Assembly (NCBI RefSeq): GCF_003176895.1
Contig: NZ_QGTD01000008.1
Span: 868,001 to 932,000 of the forward strand
Length of the DNA stretch: 64,000 bases
DNA from: Gracilibacillus dipsosauri
GTDB lineage: Bacteria; Bacillota; Bacilli; Bacillales; Amphibacillaceae
Direction of reading: 5' to 3'
Below the pieces are notes generated by a model that did no database searches, was not told where the DNA came from, and saw only the letters and a list, made by a program, of their open reading frames with translations. The translations under genes and the position numbers were made by a program. Numbering within the stretch: position 1 is the first letter of the stretch; each line of letters begins with the position of its first letter. This document shows, piece after piece, positions 56,688 through 64,000 of this stretch.

Positions 56688-57467
56688 CTAATATGCTTCC
56701 ACTATTCTTGCATCAGTTATTTGTGGATGATGCTTCAGTTGTTTTAGCCTCTCTCCAATACGGACTACCTCTCCAACTACAATGATGGCTGGATTTTTTA
56801 TGTTATGTTGTTGGACGAGCATTGCAATGGTACTTAATGTTCCAGTAACTATTCTTTGGTCTGGTGTCGTTCCTTCTTGAATAATGGCAACTGGCGTGGT
56901 GTCAGCTCTACCACCCTCTATTAAGCTCATGGTAATATAGGAAAGATGACTCATTCCCATATAGATAACGATCGTATCCACAGAATTCGCCAATTGGGAC
57001 CAGTTTATCTCTTCTGGTAAACCTTTTTTGCAGTGACCAGTAACGACTGCAAAGGACCTACCAAAATCCCTGTGTGTTATCGGAATATTGGCATATGCTG
57101 GTACCGCTATACCTGAGGTTATACCTGGGACCACTTCAAAACAAATTCCATGTCTTGCTAATGCTTCTGCTTCCTCGGCTCCTCGCCCAAAAACAAACGG
57201 ATCTCCGCCTTTTAATCTTACCACAGTTTTCCCTTTTTTTGCATATTTGACTAATAAATGCTGGATCGACTCTTGTTTCATAACATGCAGCTTTGGAAGC
57301 TTTCCACAGTAAATAAGTTCTGCCTCTTGCTTCGCTTCTTTTAATAATTCTCTGCTAACGAGGCGGTCATATAGAATGACATCCGCCTTCTGAATACATT
57401 TCATCGCCTTAATCGTTATAAGCTCTGGATCACCAGGACCTGCTCCAACTATATACACTTTTGTCAT
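56688..57467 (-). CDS. sumT: Uroporphyrinogen-III C-methyltransferase
   Basis: 259 residues, SAM-dependent tetrapyrrole methylase. VYIVGAGPGDPELITIKA at the start, YDRLVS, RLKGGDPFVFGRGAEEAEAL (about 84-103), VPGITSGIAVPAYANIPITHR and TVVIYMGMSHL-like block. It makes precorrin-2 from uroporphyrinogen III. No fused HemD or CysG domains. First gene after the terminator of nirBD, then sirB and the TrpD2-like gene. Confidence 0.95.
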   Translation of the reverse strand: MTKVYIVGAGPGDPELITIKAMKCIQKADVILYDRLVSRELLKEAKQEAELIYCGKLPKLHVMKQESIQHLLVKYAKKGKTVVRLKGGDPFVFGRGAEEAEALARHGICFEVVPGITSGIAVPAYANIPITHRDFGRSFAVVTGHCKKGLPEEINWSQLANSVDTIVIYMGMSHLSYITMSLIEGGRADTTPVAIIQEGTTPDQRIVTGTLSTIAMLVQQHNIKNPAIIVVGEVVRIGERLKQLKHHPQITDARIVEAY

Positions 57468-57485
57468 TTTTAATACCTCCTATTG

Positions 57486-57526
57486 AAAAAGTGAAGGAAA
57501 GTGCCGATAATTCTACACTTTCCTTC
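57486..57526 (-). terminator. Hairpin between nirD and sumT
   Basis: 11-bp perfect stem GAAGGAAAGTG/CACTTTCCTTC, 12-base loop, followed on the minus strand by ACTTTTTC. Probably a partial terminator, lowering siroheme-gene expression relative to nirBD. Confidence 0.75.
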
Positions 57527-57530
57527 CGAT

Positions 57531-57869
57531 TTAGCTATTTATTACTCGAGCAGGAACAAGTACATATACTTGATCGTGTTCTTTTAAAATTTCATATGTT
57601 TGTACACAGCCTTCATCTGGTGCCTCTACAAGACCACTTTTCATATTAATCTTCCAGTCATGTAATGGACAAAATACATGCTCCCCACTTACCATACCTT
57701 CTGCTAAAACGCCACCTTTATGTGGACAGCGGTTTTCTATTGCACGAACTTCGCCATTTGCAAGCTTAAATATAGCAAGCTCTTTATCTTCTAAAATGAC
57801 CGTTTTACCGATACGTTCTGGTAGCTCATGATAATTACCTACGAAAACTTTTCGATTTGTTTGTTCCAT
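57531..57869 (-). CDS. nirD: Nitrite reductase small subunit (Rieske)
   Basis: 112 residues from ATG at 57869 (GGAGG 7 bases upstream). Rieske-like domain with an intact [2Fe-2S] motif: CPHKGG (about 47-52) and CPLHDW (about 66-71). Many NirD proteins lack these ligands, so a functional cluster is likely here, as in B. subtilis NasE. Works with NirB as NAD(P)H-nitrite reductase. 17 bases after nirB. Confidence 0.93.
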   Translation of the reverse strand: MEQTNRKVFVGNYHELPERIGKTVILEDKELAIFKLANGEVRAIENRCPHKGGVLAEGMVSGEHVFCPLHDWKINMKSGLVEAPDEGCVQTYEILKEHDQVYVLVPARVINS

Positions 57870-57886
57870 CCTCATTCCTCCATCCA

Positions 57887-60286
57887 TTATTTCGCTACCA
57901 CTTTTTCATATAGATCTTTTAATATCGTTTCATTTTCCAAAACTTGATTCCAAGGCTCTTGATATACATTCAGTGCTTCTTCCATTCTTTCATTTAGGGT
58001 TTTACGACTCTCTTCATCCATCACTACCTCTTTTATATGTTCTAAACCAACACGCTCCACATAATGTGACGTTCTTTCTAAATACCTCGCATTTTCACGA
58101 TAATACTGTAAAAAGGCAGCCGTATACTCCAACACCTCATCCTCTGTCTTTACTTTAACAAGCAGCTCTGCCTTTCGTAAGTCAGTCCCACCATTTCCAC
58201 CTACATAGATCTCCCAAATACCATCTAAACCTACAACCCCAACATCCTTAATCCCACTTTCCGCACAATTTCGTGGGCAAGCAGAGACACCCATTTTTAC
58301 TTTGTGTGGTGTATTCAATCCTTCAAATTTTTTCTCTAATTGGATTCCCATCCCTGTAGAATCTTGTGTCCCAAAACGGCAAAATTCTGATCCAACACAT
58401 GTTTTAACTGTTCGTATCGATTTTCCATAGGCATATCCTGATGGCATTCCTAAATCATCCCAAACATGTGGTAAATCTTCTTTTTTAACACCGAGTAAAT
58501 CAATACGTTGTCCACCTGTTAATTTAATCATGCCAACATCATACTTTTCTGCCACATCTGCAATTTTCCTTAAATCTGCTGCATTCGTTACCCCACCATA
58601 CATTCTTGGCACAACCGAATATGTTCCATCCTTCTGAATATTCGCATGCAGTCTTTCATTAACAAAGCGAGACTCCCGCTCATCCTCATATTCTTTTGGA
58701 TGAATCATCCCTAAATAATAATTTAAGGCTGGTTTACATTTAGAACAGCCTTCCTCTGACTTCCATCCTAATACGTTCATTACTTCACGAGTATGTGTTA
58801 AATTTTTTTGTTTAATCTCTGCAATAACTTCATCTCTTGTCAGATCCGTACATGCACAAATGGTTTCCTTCTCCTCTGATTGATAATCGTCACCTAAAGT
58901 ATAGGTTAATAAGTCAGCTACAAGTGACTTACATGTACCACACGAACGAGATGCATTGGTACATCCCTTTACTTCTTCCACTGTTTTTAACCCTTGATTT
59001 TTAATAGCATTTACAATGGTTCCCTTAGATACCCCATTACATCCACAGATAACCTCCTCGTCACTCATTGAAGCAACAACACTTTCATCCTTATCCTGAG
59101 TTTGAGTGCTCTCAAGATATTCATTTACCATCGCTTTCTTTTTGATCAGGCTTAATAATTTTGTTCCTTCTTTCGTATCACCAAAAAGAACGGCACCAAC
59201 TAACTTATCCTGTTGTATCAGAATTTTCTTATAAGTATTTCTCCATTCATCGAATAGCTTTATTGTTTTTGTTTGCTCTGTTTCATTGATAATTCCAGTT
59301 GAAAAAACATTCACACCGGAAACTTTTAATTGAGTGGATAGTACGGACCCTTTATAACCTTGATGGTTCATGCCACATATATGTTTTGCTAAAGCTTGAC
59401 CTTGTTCATATAAAGGAGCAACTAATCCATAAACCATCTCATTATGTTCGGCACATTCCCCGACTGCATAAATGTTTGGAACATTTGTTTGCATATGGTC
59501 ATTGACAATGATTCCTTTATTTACTTGAATTCCTGATTCCATTGCTAATTGCACATTTGGTTTAATCCCTACTGCCATTACGACAAGATCAGCCATTATT
59601 TTATTTCCGTCCTTAAATTGTAGACCTGTCACTCTTTTCTTCCCTAAAATTTTTGTTGTCTGCTTTTCTAGTAAGAAATTCATTCCTTGTTTTTCTAATT
59701 CTTCTTGTAAAAGCTTACCAGCTGTACGGTCTAATTGGCGCTCCATTAAATAATCCGCGATATGAATGACATCTACTTCCATCCCTAAATTCAACAATCC
59801 ACGAGCTGCTTCTAGGCCTAATAACCCACCCCCGATAACAGCAGCACGTTTGTACTGACGAGAGGCCGTGATCATTTCCTCACAGTCTTGTATGTCTCGA
59901 AATGCGGTAACCCCTTCCTTTTCGATCCCAGGCAGTGGCAGCATAAATGGATTAGAACCTGTTGCGATAATTAATTGATCATAAGGGGTTTGTTTACCTT
60001 TATCGGTATAAATAATTTGATTAGCTTTATCAATGCTCGTAACTGTTTCTCCGGGGTATAAACGAATATTGTGATCTTCATACCATTGCCATTCATTTAA
60101 TGTAATGTCACTAAGCTCTGTATCTCCTTGCAATACTTTAGATAATTGAATTCGATTATAGTTTGGATAAGGTTCCTTTCCAAAGACGGTGATATCGAAT
60201 TGATCTGGTAACAATTTCAGAATTTCTTCAATAGTGCGAACTCCTGCCATACCGTTACCTATTAAAACAAGCTTTTTCTTCTCCAT
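57887..60286 (-). CDS. nirB: NAD(P)H-nitrite reductase large subunit
   Basis: 799 residues. FAD/NAD domains ([18 protein letters not shown]; second loop [17 protein letters not shown] at 148-164) precede two BFD-like [2Fe-2S] modules (C414, C416, C449, C452; and C477, C479, C514, C517). The siroheme/4Fe-4S domain has all four ligands: C630 and C636 in CVGSEFC, C670 and C674 in CPRNC. It reduces nitrite to ammonium with NADH in the cytosol; B. subtilis name NasD. Operon with nirD, then siroheme genes. Divergent from the paralogue nasB across a TnrA box. Confidence 0.96.
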   Translation of the reverse strand: MEKKKLVLIGNGMAGVRTIEEILKLLPDQFDITVFGKEPYPNYNRIQLSKVLQGDTELSDITLNEWQWYEDHNIRLYPGETVTSIDKANQIIYTDKGKQTPYDQLIIATGSNPFMLPLPGIEKEGVTAFRDIQDCEEMITASRQYKRAAVIGGGLLGLEAARGLLNLGMEVDVIHIADYLMERQLDRTAGKLLQEELEKQGMNFLLEKQTTKILGKKRVTGLQFKDGNKIMADLVVMAVGIKPNVQLAMESGIQVNKGIIVNDHMQTNVPNIYAVGECAEHNEMVYGLVAPLYEQGQALAKHICGMNHQGYKGSVLSTQLKVSGVNVFSTGIINETEQTKTIKLFDEWRNTYKKILIQQDKLVGAVLFGDTKEGTKLLSLIKKKAMVNEYLESTQTQDKDESVVASMSDEEVICGCNGVSKGTIVNAIKNQGLKTVEEVKGCTNASRSCGTCKSLVADLLTYTLGDDYQSEEKETICACTDLTRDEVIAEIKQKNLTHTREVMNVLGWKSEEGCSKCKPALNYYLGMIHPKEYEDERESRFVNERLHANIQKDGTYSVVPRMYGGVTNAADLRKIADVAEKYDVGMIKLTGGQRIDLLGVKKEDLPHVWDDLGMPSGYAYGKSIRTVKTCVGSEFCRFGTQDSTGMGIQLEKKFEGLNTPHKVKMGVSACPRNCAESGIKDVGVVGLDGIWEIYVGGNGGTDLRKAELLVKVKTEDEVLEYTAAFLQYYRENARYLERTSHYVERVGLEHIKEVVMDEESRKTLNERMEEALNVYQEPWNQVLENETILKDLYEKVVAK

Positions 60287-60355
60287 TGTCTGTCCCCCAA
60301 TTTCGTTTTAACTTGTGTTTAGATTAACGCGATACTAAGAGGGTTTCCATTTAAT

Positions 60356-60372
60356 TGTTAACTTTTCTAACA
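60356..60372. promoter_or_regulatory. TnrA box between nirB and nasB
   Basis: TGTTAACTTTTCTAACA matches the TnrA/GlnR consensus TGTNANAWWWTNTNACA at every fixed position but one. Centred at about -55 from the start implied by TAATAT (60407-60412) on the nasB side, and roughly -40 to -50 on the nirB side. One site could activate both divergent operons under nitrogen limitation, as described for the B. subtilis nas region. Confidence 0.82.
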
Positions 60373-60392
60373 TTCTTTTTCCTTTTTAGACA

Positions 60393-60412
60393 ACAGAATT
60401 TTTCTGTAATAT
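60393..60412 (+). promoter_or_regulatory. nasB core promoter with inverted repeat
   Basis: TAATAT -10 candidate at 60407-60412. Directly upstream is a perfect repeat ACAGAA-TTT-TTCTGT (60393-60407). The -35 is poor, as expected for an activator-dependent promoter. Confidence 0.5.
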
Positions 60413-60496
60413 ATCCTGACAACCTTTAAGACAAAGACAGTAAAACAATGATAGTCTTCCCTTCAAAGGATTCGATAAATTTAAGGAGGGAACCTG

Positions 60497-62839
60497 ATGA
60501 ACAAGATGAAGCTAGTTCTCATCGGGAATGGTATGGCCGGAATAAAGTGTATGGAATACCTTATCCAAGAGAACCCAGACCTTTACGACATCACGGTCTT
60601 CGGTTCAGAACCGTATACTAATTACAGTCGAATTCAACTTTCCTCAGTGCTACAAGGAAAAACTTCATTTGAAGAAATTACTTTGCATTCATGGGAATGG
60701 TACGAAAAACACGACATACTGCTTTATCCTAATGAAACGGTGATACTAATCGACCCAGAACAAAAAGAAGTAATCACCAATAAAAAGCGTTCCGTGCATT
60801 TTGATAAGTTAATTATAGCGACAGGCTCTAGTCCCTTTATGCTTCCCATACCAGGTACGGATAAAGATGGTGTCGTAGCTTTTCGAACGATCGAAGATTG
60901 TAAAAAGATATTAAAAATAGCAAAAAACAGTAACAAGGCAGCAGTTGTTGGTGGAGGTATTTTAGGTCTTGAAGCGGCACAAGGATTGCTGAATCTAGGA
61001 ATGAAGGTTGATGTTATTCATTTAGCTGACCGTATTATGAATCAGCAATTGGACAATAAAGCGGCGGAATTAGTGCACAATGCCTTAGTTAAACAAGGCT
61101 TAAATATATTGCTTCAGAAAGAAACAGCAGAAATATATGGGGATAAGCGAGTAGAAGGAATTCGATTTAAAGACAACACGGAAATAAAAACAGATCTCAT
61201 CGTCATGGCGGTAGGAGTGAAGCCGAATGTAGCATTAGCAAAAAAAGCTGGAATAAAAACAAATAGAGGGATTGTTATTAATGATTTCATGGAAACGAAT
61301 ATAGAAGATATCTATGCACTTGGGGAATGTGCGGAACATAATGGAACAGTATACGGACTTGTAAAACCTTTATACGAACAGGCTCAAATTTTAGCAAAAC
61401 ACTTATGTCAGTGTAAGACACTCCCCTATCAGGGATCTACACTATCGACACGATTAAAAGCTTCTGGTATTGAGCTTTTCTCCGCAGGACAAACAACCGA
61501 GAACGAAGATGTCAAAGCAATAACAGCTCACGATGAGATTAATCAAACCTATAAAAAAATGTTCTTCAGAAAGGATAAGTTAATTGGTACCGTCTTATTT
61601 GGGGACATTTCAACAGGACCTAAGCTGCTAGACCAAATAAAAAAGAAAAAGTTTATTCCAGATCCGGAAAAGCAAACCTTGATGATGCCCGTAAAAATAA
61701 ACGAATCTTATGCAGCGCAATTAGCAAAAGACGAACAAGTTTGTACTTGTAATCATGTCACAAAGGCACAAATCATCGAACAAGTAGTTACACACAATCT
61801 CCAAACAATCGAACAAGTAAAAAAATGTACAAAAGCTTCTAGCTCTTGTGGTGGATGTAAGTCAACTGTCGATGAATTAATCCGCTATATACACAGTGAT
61901 TACTTTGATAACACAATAGAATCTAATCACTTCTGCTCATGTACAACACTCACCGAAGAACAAGTGGTAGAAGCTATCATAGCCAACAGCTTAACAAGTG
62001 TTGTTCAGATCAGGCAAGTACTAGGTTGGTCTCAGGCCAAAGGCTGTTCTTATTGTCAGGAGGCGTTAGCATATTACCTTGAAATGATAGATGTAGAGAC
62101 AGCTCCTAGTGAGGATCTATTTTATATAAAAAAAGGATGGAGTGCTATCAAGCAAAAAAATGGGACCTATTCGATCTCTCCACAGCTTTATGGGGGAATG
62201 GTGGAAGCAAGACAGTTAAAAAGAATTAGTGAAATCGCATTAAAATATGCGTTACCATCACTTGAAATAAACGAACATCAACGTATTGTCTTACATCAAA
62301 TTCCAGTCGAGAAGTTAGACGACATTTGTGAGGAATTGCAGATGAAATTATATCCCTACACTGATCGTATGTTAAGTAATGTGCAAATAAGTCATGATCT
62401 TTTATGTGATTGCCAGAAAAAGAGTTTGACACAGCTAGCGATAGAAGTGGAAAAACAGACGGAATATTTAAGGATGCCGACTTCCTTATCGATTAGAGTC
62501 TGTTGCTGCCAAAAGGATAGATACACTACAGATATTCATATCATTCTTTCGAAGGACGGCTGGGAGTTAAAAATAAATGATCGGAAAACAATGAACCATA
62601 CTATTGTAAATGTAAGCAAAACAACAAAGGAAGTAAGAAAAATGCTGCTTGCCCTCCTTCAATATTATAGGCAATCCGCTAAATTTAATGAACCTATCTC
62701 TACATGGATCAACAGAATGGGCATCATACATGTTCGAGAGATTTTATTTAACAAGGAATTACAAAACCTTTTACTCGCCACATTAGTCGAAGAACAAAGG
62801 AAACGGACAGAGGCAATGATTAAGCAAACACAACCGTAA
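60497..62839 (+). CDS. nasB: Assimilatory nitrate reductase electron-transfer subunit
   Basis: 780 residues, paralogous to NirB over its whole length. FAD and NAD domains are intact ([35 protein letters not shown]). Two BFD-like [2Fe-2S] modules are complete (C416, C418, C451, C454; C480, C482, C517, C520). The siroheme/4Fe-4S region is degenerate: by alignment NirB C630 is Ile631 and C674 is Asp674, so no siroheme centre can form. It passes electrons from NADH to NasC. B. subtilis NasB is 771 residues. AAGGAGGG precedes ATG. nasC follows 22 bases later. Confidence 0.92.
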   Translation: MNKMKLVLIGNGMAGIKCMEYLIQENPDLYDITVFGSEPYTNYSRIQLSSVLQGKTSFEEITLHSWEWYEKHDILLYPNETVILIDPEQKEVITNKKRSVHFDKLIIATGSSPFMLPIPGTDKDGVVAFRTIEDCKKILKIAKNSNKAAVVGGGILGLEAAQGLLNLGMKVDVIHLADRIMNQQLDNKAAELVHNALVKQGLNILLQKETAEIYGDKRVEGIRFKDNTEIKTDLIVMAVGVKPNVALAKKAGIKTNRGIVINDFMETNIEDIYALGECAEHNGTVYGLVKPLYEQAQILAKHLCQCKTLPYQGSTLSTRLKASGIELFSAGQTTENEDVKAITAHDEINQTYKKMFFRKDKLIGTVLFGDISTGPKLLDQIKKKKFIPDPEKQTLMMPVKINESYAAQLAKDEQVCTCNHVTKAQIIEQVVTHNLQTIEQVKKCTKASSSCGGCKSTVDELIRYIHSDYFDNTIESNHFCSCTTLTEEQVVEAIIANSLTSVVQIRQVLGWSQAKGCSYCQEALAYYLEMIDVETAPSEDLFYIKKGWSAIKQKNGTYSISPQLYGGMVEARQLKRISEIALKYALPSLEINEHQRIVLHQIPVEKLDDICEELQMKLYPYTDRMLSNVQISHDLLCDCQKKSLTQLAIEVEKQTEYLRMPTSLSIRVCCCQKDRYTTDIHIILSKDGWELKINDRKTMNHTIVNVSKTTKEVRKMLLALLQYYRQSAKFNEPISTWINRMGIIHVREILFNKELQNLLLATLVEEQRKRTEAMIKQTQP

Positions 62840-62861
62840 ACTATTAAAGGAGTTTATCATA

Positions 62862-64000
62862 ATGACAGATCTCATGTTAAGATATTTTAGAGAAAAGCAA
62901 CAAAAGGTCCAATCAGAAAAAGTTTATGAAACACAATGTCCTTTTTGTAGTATGCAATGTAAAATGCAATTAATCGAACAAAAGATTATTTCTAGGAAGC
63001 AATATAAAACAATAGGTCAGGATAATCCAACCTCTGAAGGAAGGTTATGTGTAAAAGGATTAAATGCGCACCAACACGCATTAAATCAAGAAAGAATTAC
63101 AAAACCATTATTAAAAATAAATGGTCAATTTGTGCCTGTATCGTGGCAAGTAGCTTTAGACACGATTCAAGAACGCTTCACATCTATCCAAAAAAAAGAT
63201 GGAAAGAATGCTCTCTCTGTTTATGGGAGTGCCTCTATAACCAATGAAGAAGCATATTTACTTGGAAAGTTCGCACGTGTTGCCCTTGGCACAAAGTATA
63301 TTGATTATAATGGTAGACTTTGTATGTCCTCTGCAGCAACAGCAGCCAATCAAACATTTGGACTGGATCGTGGCTTTACCAATAGCCTTACAGAAGTTCC
63401 AAATACTCGTGTCATTATTTTAGCTGGTACGAATATAGCCGAATGTCAACCTACTATTATGCCTTATTTTCAACAGGCGAAGGAAAATGGCGCCTATATC
63501 ATCGCGATTGATCCGAGAGAAACAAAGACCACTCAGCTCGCTGATCTACATCTTAAGATTAAACCTGGTTCTGATATTGCTCTAGCGAATGGGATTTTAA
63601 AAATGATAATAGAGGCTAATTTTATCGACCATACCTTTGTATCAGAACGGACCCATCATTATAAAGAGGTAAAGGATTATGTAACATCCATTACTATGAA
63701 GGAGATTGTCACAGATACAGGAATTACAGAAAAAGAAATACGCCAAGTAGCTCATATCTTTGGTTCAGAGCCATCAGGAATGATTTTCACTGCACGTGGA
63801 ATTGAGCAACAGATAAATGGCACCGAAACCGTTCGTGCATTTCTTAACCTTTTACTTGCTACAGGGAAAATTGGCAAACGATATTCTGGATATGCTGCAA
63901 TCACTGGACAAGGAAATGGGCAAGGGGCAAGAGAGCATGGGCAAAAGGCAGATCAATTACCTGGATATCGGTCTATTGAAAATATCGAGCATCGAAGATA
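62862..64000 (+). CDS. nasC: Assimilatory nitrate reductase catalytic subunit, N-terminal part
   Basis: Partial; 379 codons in the window, running off the right edge. ATG at 62862 with AAAGGAG 9 bases upstream. Molybdopterin oxidoreductase family. N-terminal [4Fe-4S] motif C26-x2-C29-x3-C33 and C63 (GRLCVKG). Molybdopterin-binding stretches are VYGSASITNEEAYLLGKF, YNGRLCMSSAATAANQTFG and GKIGKRYSGYAAITGQGNGQG. Reduces nitrate to nitrite in the cytosol with electrons from NasB. No frameshift or stop in the visible part. Confidence 0.94.
   Translation, partial: MTDLMLRYFREKQQKVQSEKVYETQCPFCSMQCKMQLIEQKIISRKQYKTIGQDNPTSEGRLCVKGLNAHQHALNQERITKPLLKINGQFVPVSWQVALDTIQERFTSIQKKDGKNALSVYGSASITNEEAYLLGKFARVALGTKYIDYNGRLCMSSAATAANQTFGLDRGFTNSLTEVPNTRVIILAGTNIAECQPTIMPYFQQAKENGAYIIAIDPRETKTTQLADLHLKIKPGSDIALANGILKMIIEANFIDHTFVSERTHHYKEVKDYVTSITMKEIVTDTGITEKEIRQVAHIFGSEPSGMIFTARGIEQQINGTETVRAFLNLLLATGKIGKRYSGYAAITGQGNGQGAREHGQKADQLPGYRSIENIEHRR

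Overview
The window comes from the chromosome of a low-GC, endospore-forming Firmicute of the family Bacillaceae. Evidence for this is the AT-rich sequence, strong AGGAGG-type ribosome sites, SpoVA and Spo0E-family proteins, a leucine T-box, CIRCE and TnrA-type sites, and gene order that closely follows the yku/ykn/ykq region of Bacillus subtilis. The genus cannot be fixed from sequence alone; a halophilic or alkaliphilic relative (Oceanobacillus, Virgibacillus or Gracilibacillus type) is a guess. No rRNA, tRNA, prophage, insertion sequence or CRISPR array was seen. Almost all of the window is ordinary chromosomal backbone.

Region by region. 1-2.6 kb: a pspA-ydjG-ydjH-ydjI envelope-stress operon (minus strand) behind a textbook sigma-W promoter. 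2.8-5.7 kb: a tiny basic ORF, rpoY and rnjA, convergent with ktrC. 5.8-13.3 kb (minus): the heterodimeric ABC exporter yknUV, the thiol/peroxide proteins ykuV and ykuU, the acetyl-branch lysine genes ykuR and dapH, and the c-di-AMP receptor darB. 13.4-20.6 kb: ykuE, a Sco-type lipoprotein, ykyB, patA (which completes the acetyl-DAP branch), a Spo0E-like phosphatase, tiny membrane ORFs, and a zinc-ribbon membrane protein paired with an HtrA-like protease lacking PDZ. 20.8-23.3 kb: a compact germination operon (YhcN/YlaJ-like lipoprotein, spoVAC, spoVAD, spoVAEb).

23.3-33.6 kb: an MDR oxidoreductase and a DUF6884-type protein, then the complete ilvBHC-leuABCD operon. Its 730-bp control region holds a cre, a CodY-like box, two sigma-A promoter candidates and a T-box with a CUC specifier. 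33.7-35.3 kb: a YteA-like protein and an alpha/beta hydrolase. 35.4-42.4 kb (minus): a nucleoside salvage block, gntR-nupC-pdp-deoB-punA-cdd-deoC. Shared operator-like sites (core GGACGTCC) lie at its promoters and point to local control by the GntR/UTRA protein. 42.4-49.4 kb: htpG under a perfect CIRCE element, an unusual 645-residue aconitase-like protein, a small zinc peptide, a structured repeat-like element, a YitT-type membrane protein, a 6-phosphogluconolactonase and two tiny genes.

49.4-53.4 kb (minus): a YtrA-type regulator, an ABC ATPase, an ABC permease and an ECF-type sigma factor in one apparent operon. 53.4-64 kb: mhqD, then an assimilatory nitrate/nitrite block. This comprises sirC, a divergent nirBD with siroheme genes (sumT, sirB) and a TrpD2-like gene, and a rightward nasB-nasC that runs off the window. 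nirB and nasB are paralogues read divergently from one intergenic region with a near-perfect TnrA box, and NasB has lost siroheme/4Fe-4S ligands. No clearly new defence or metabolic system was found. The best leads are the GntR operator set, CIRCE control of htpG, the sigma factor inside the ABC operon, the TrpD2-like gene in the siroheme block, and several tiny ORFs and RNA or repeat structures.
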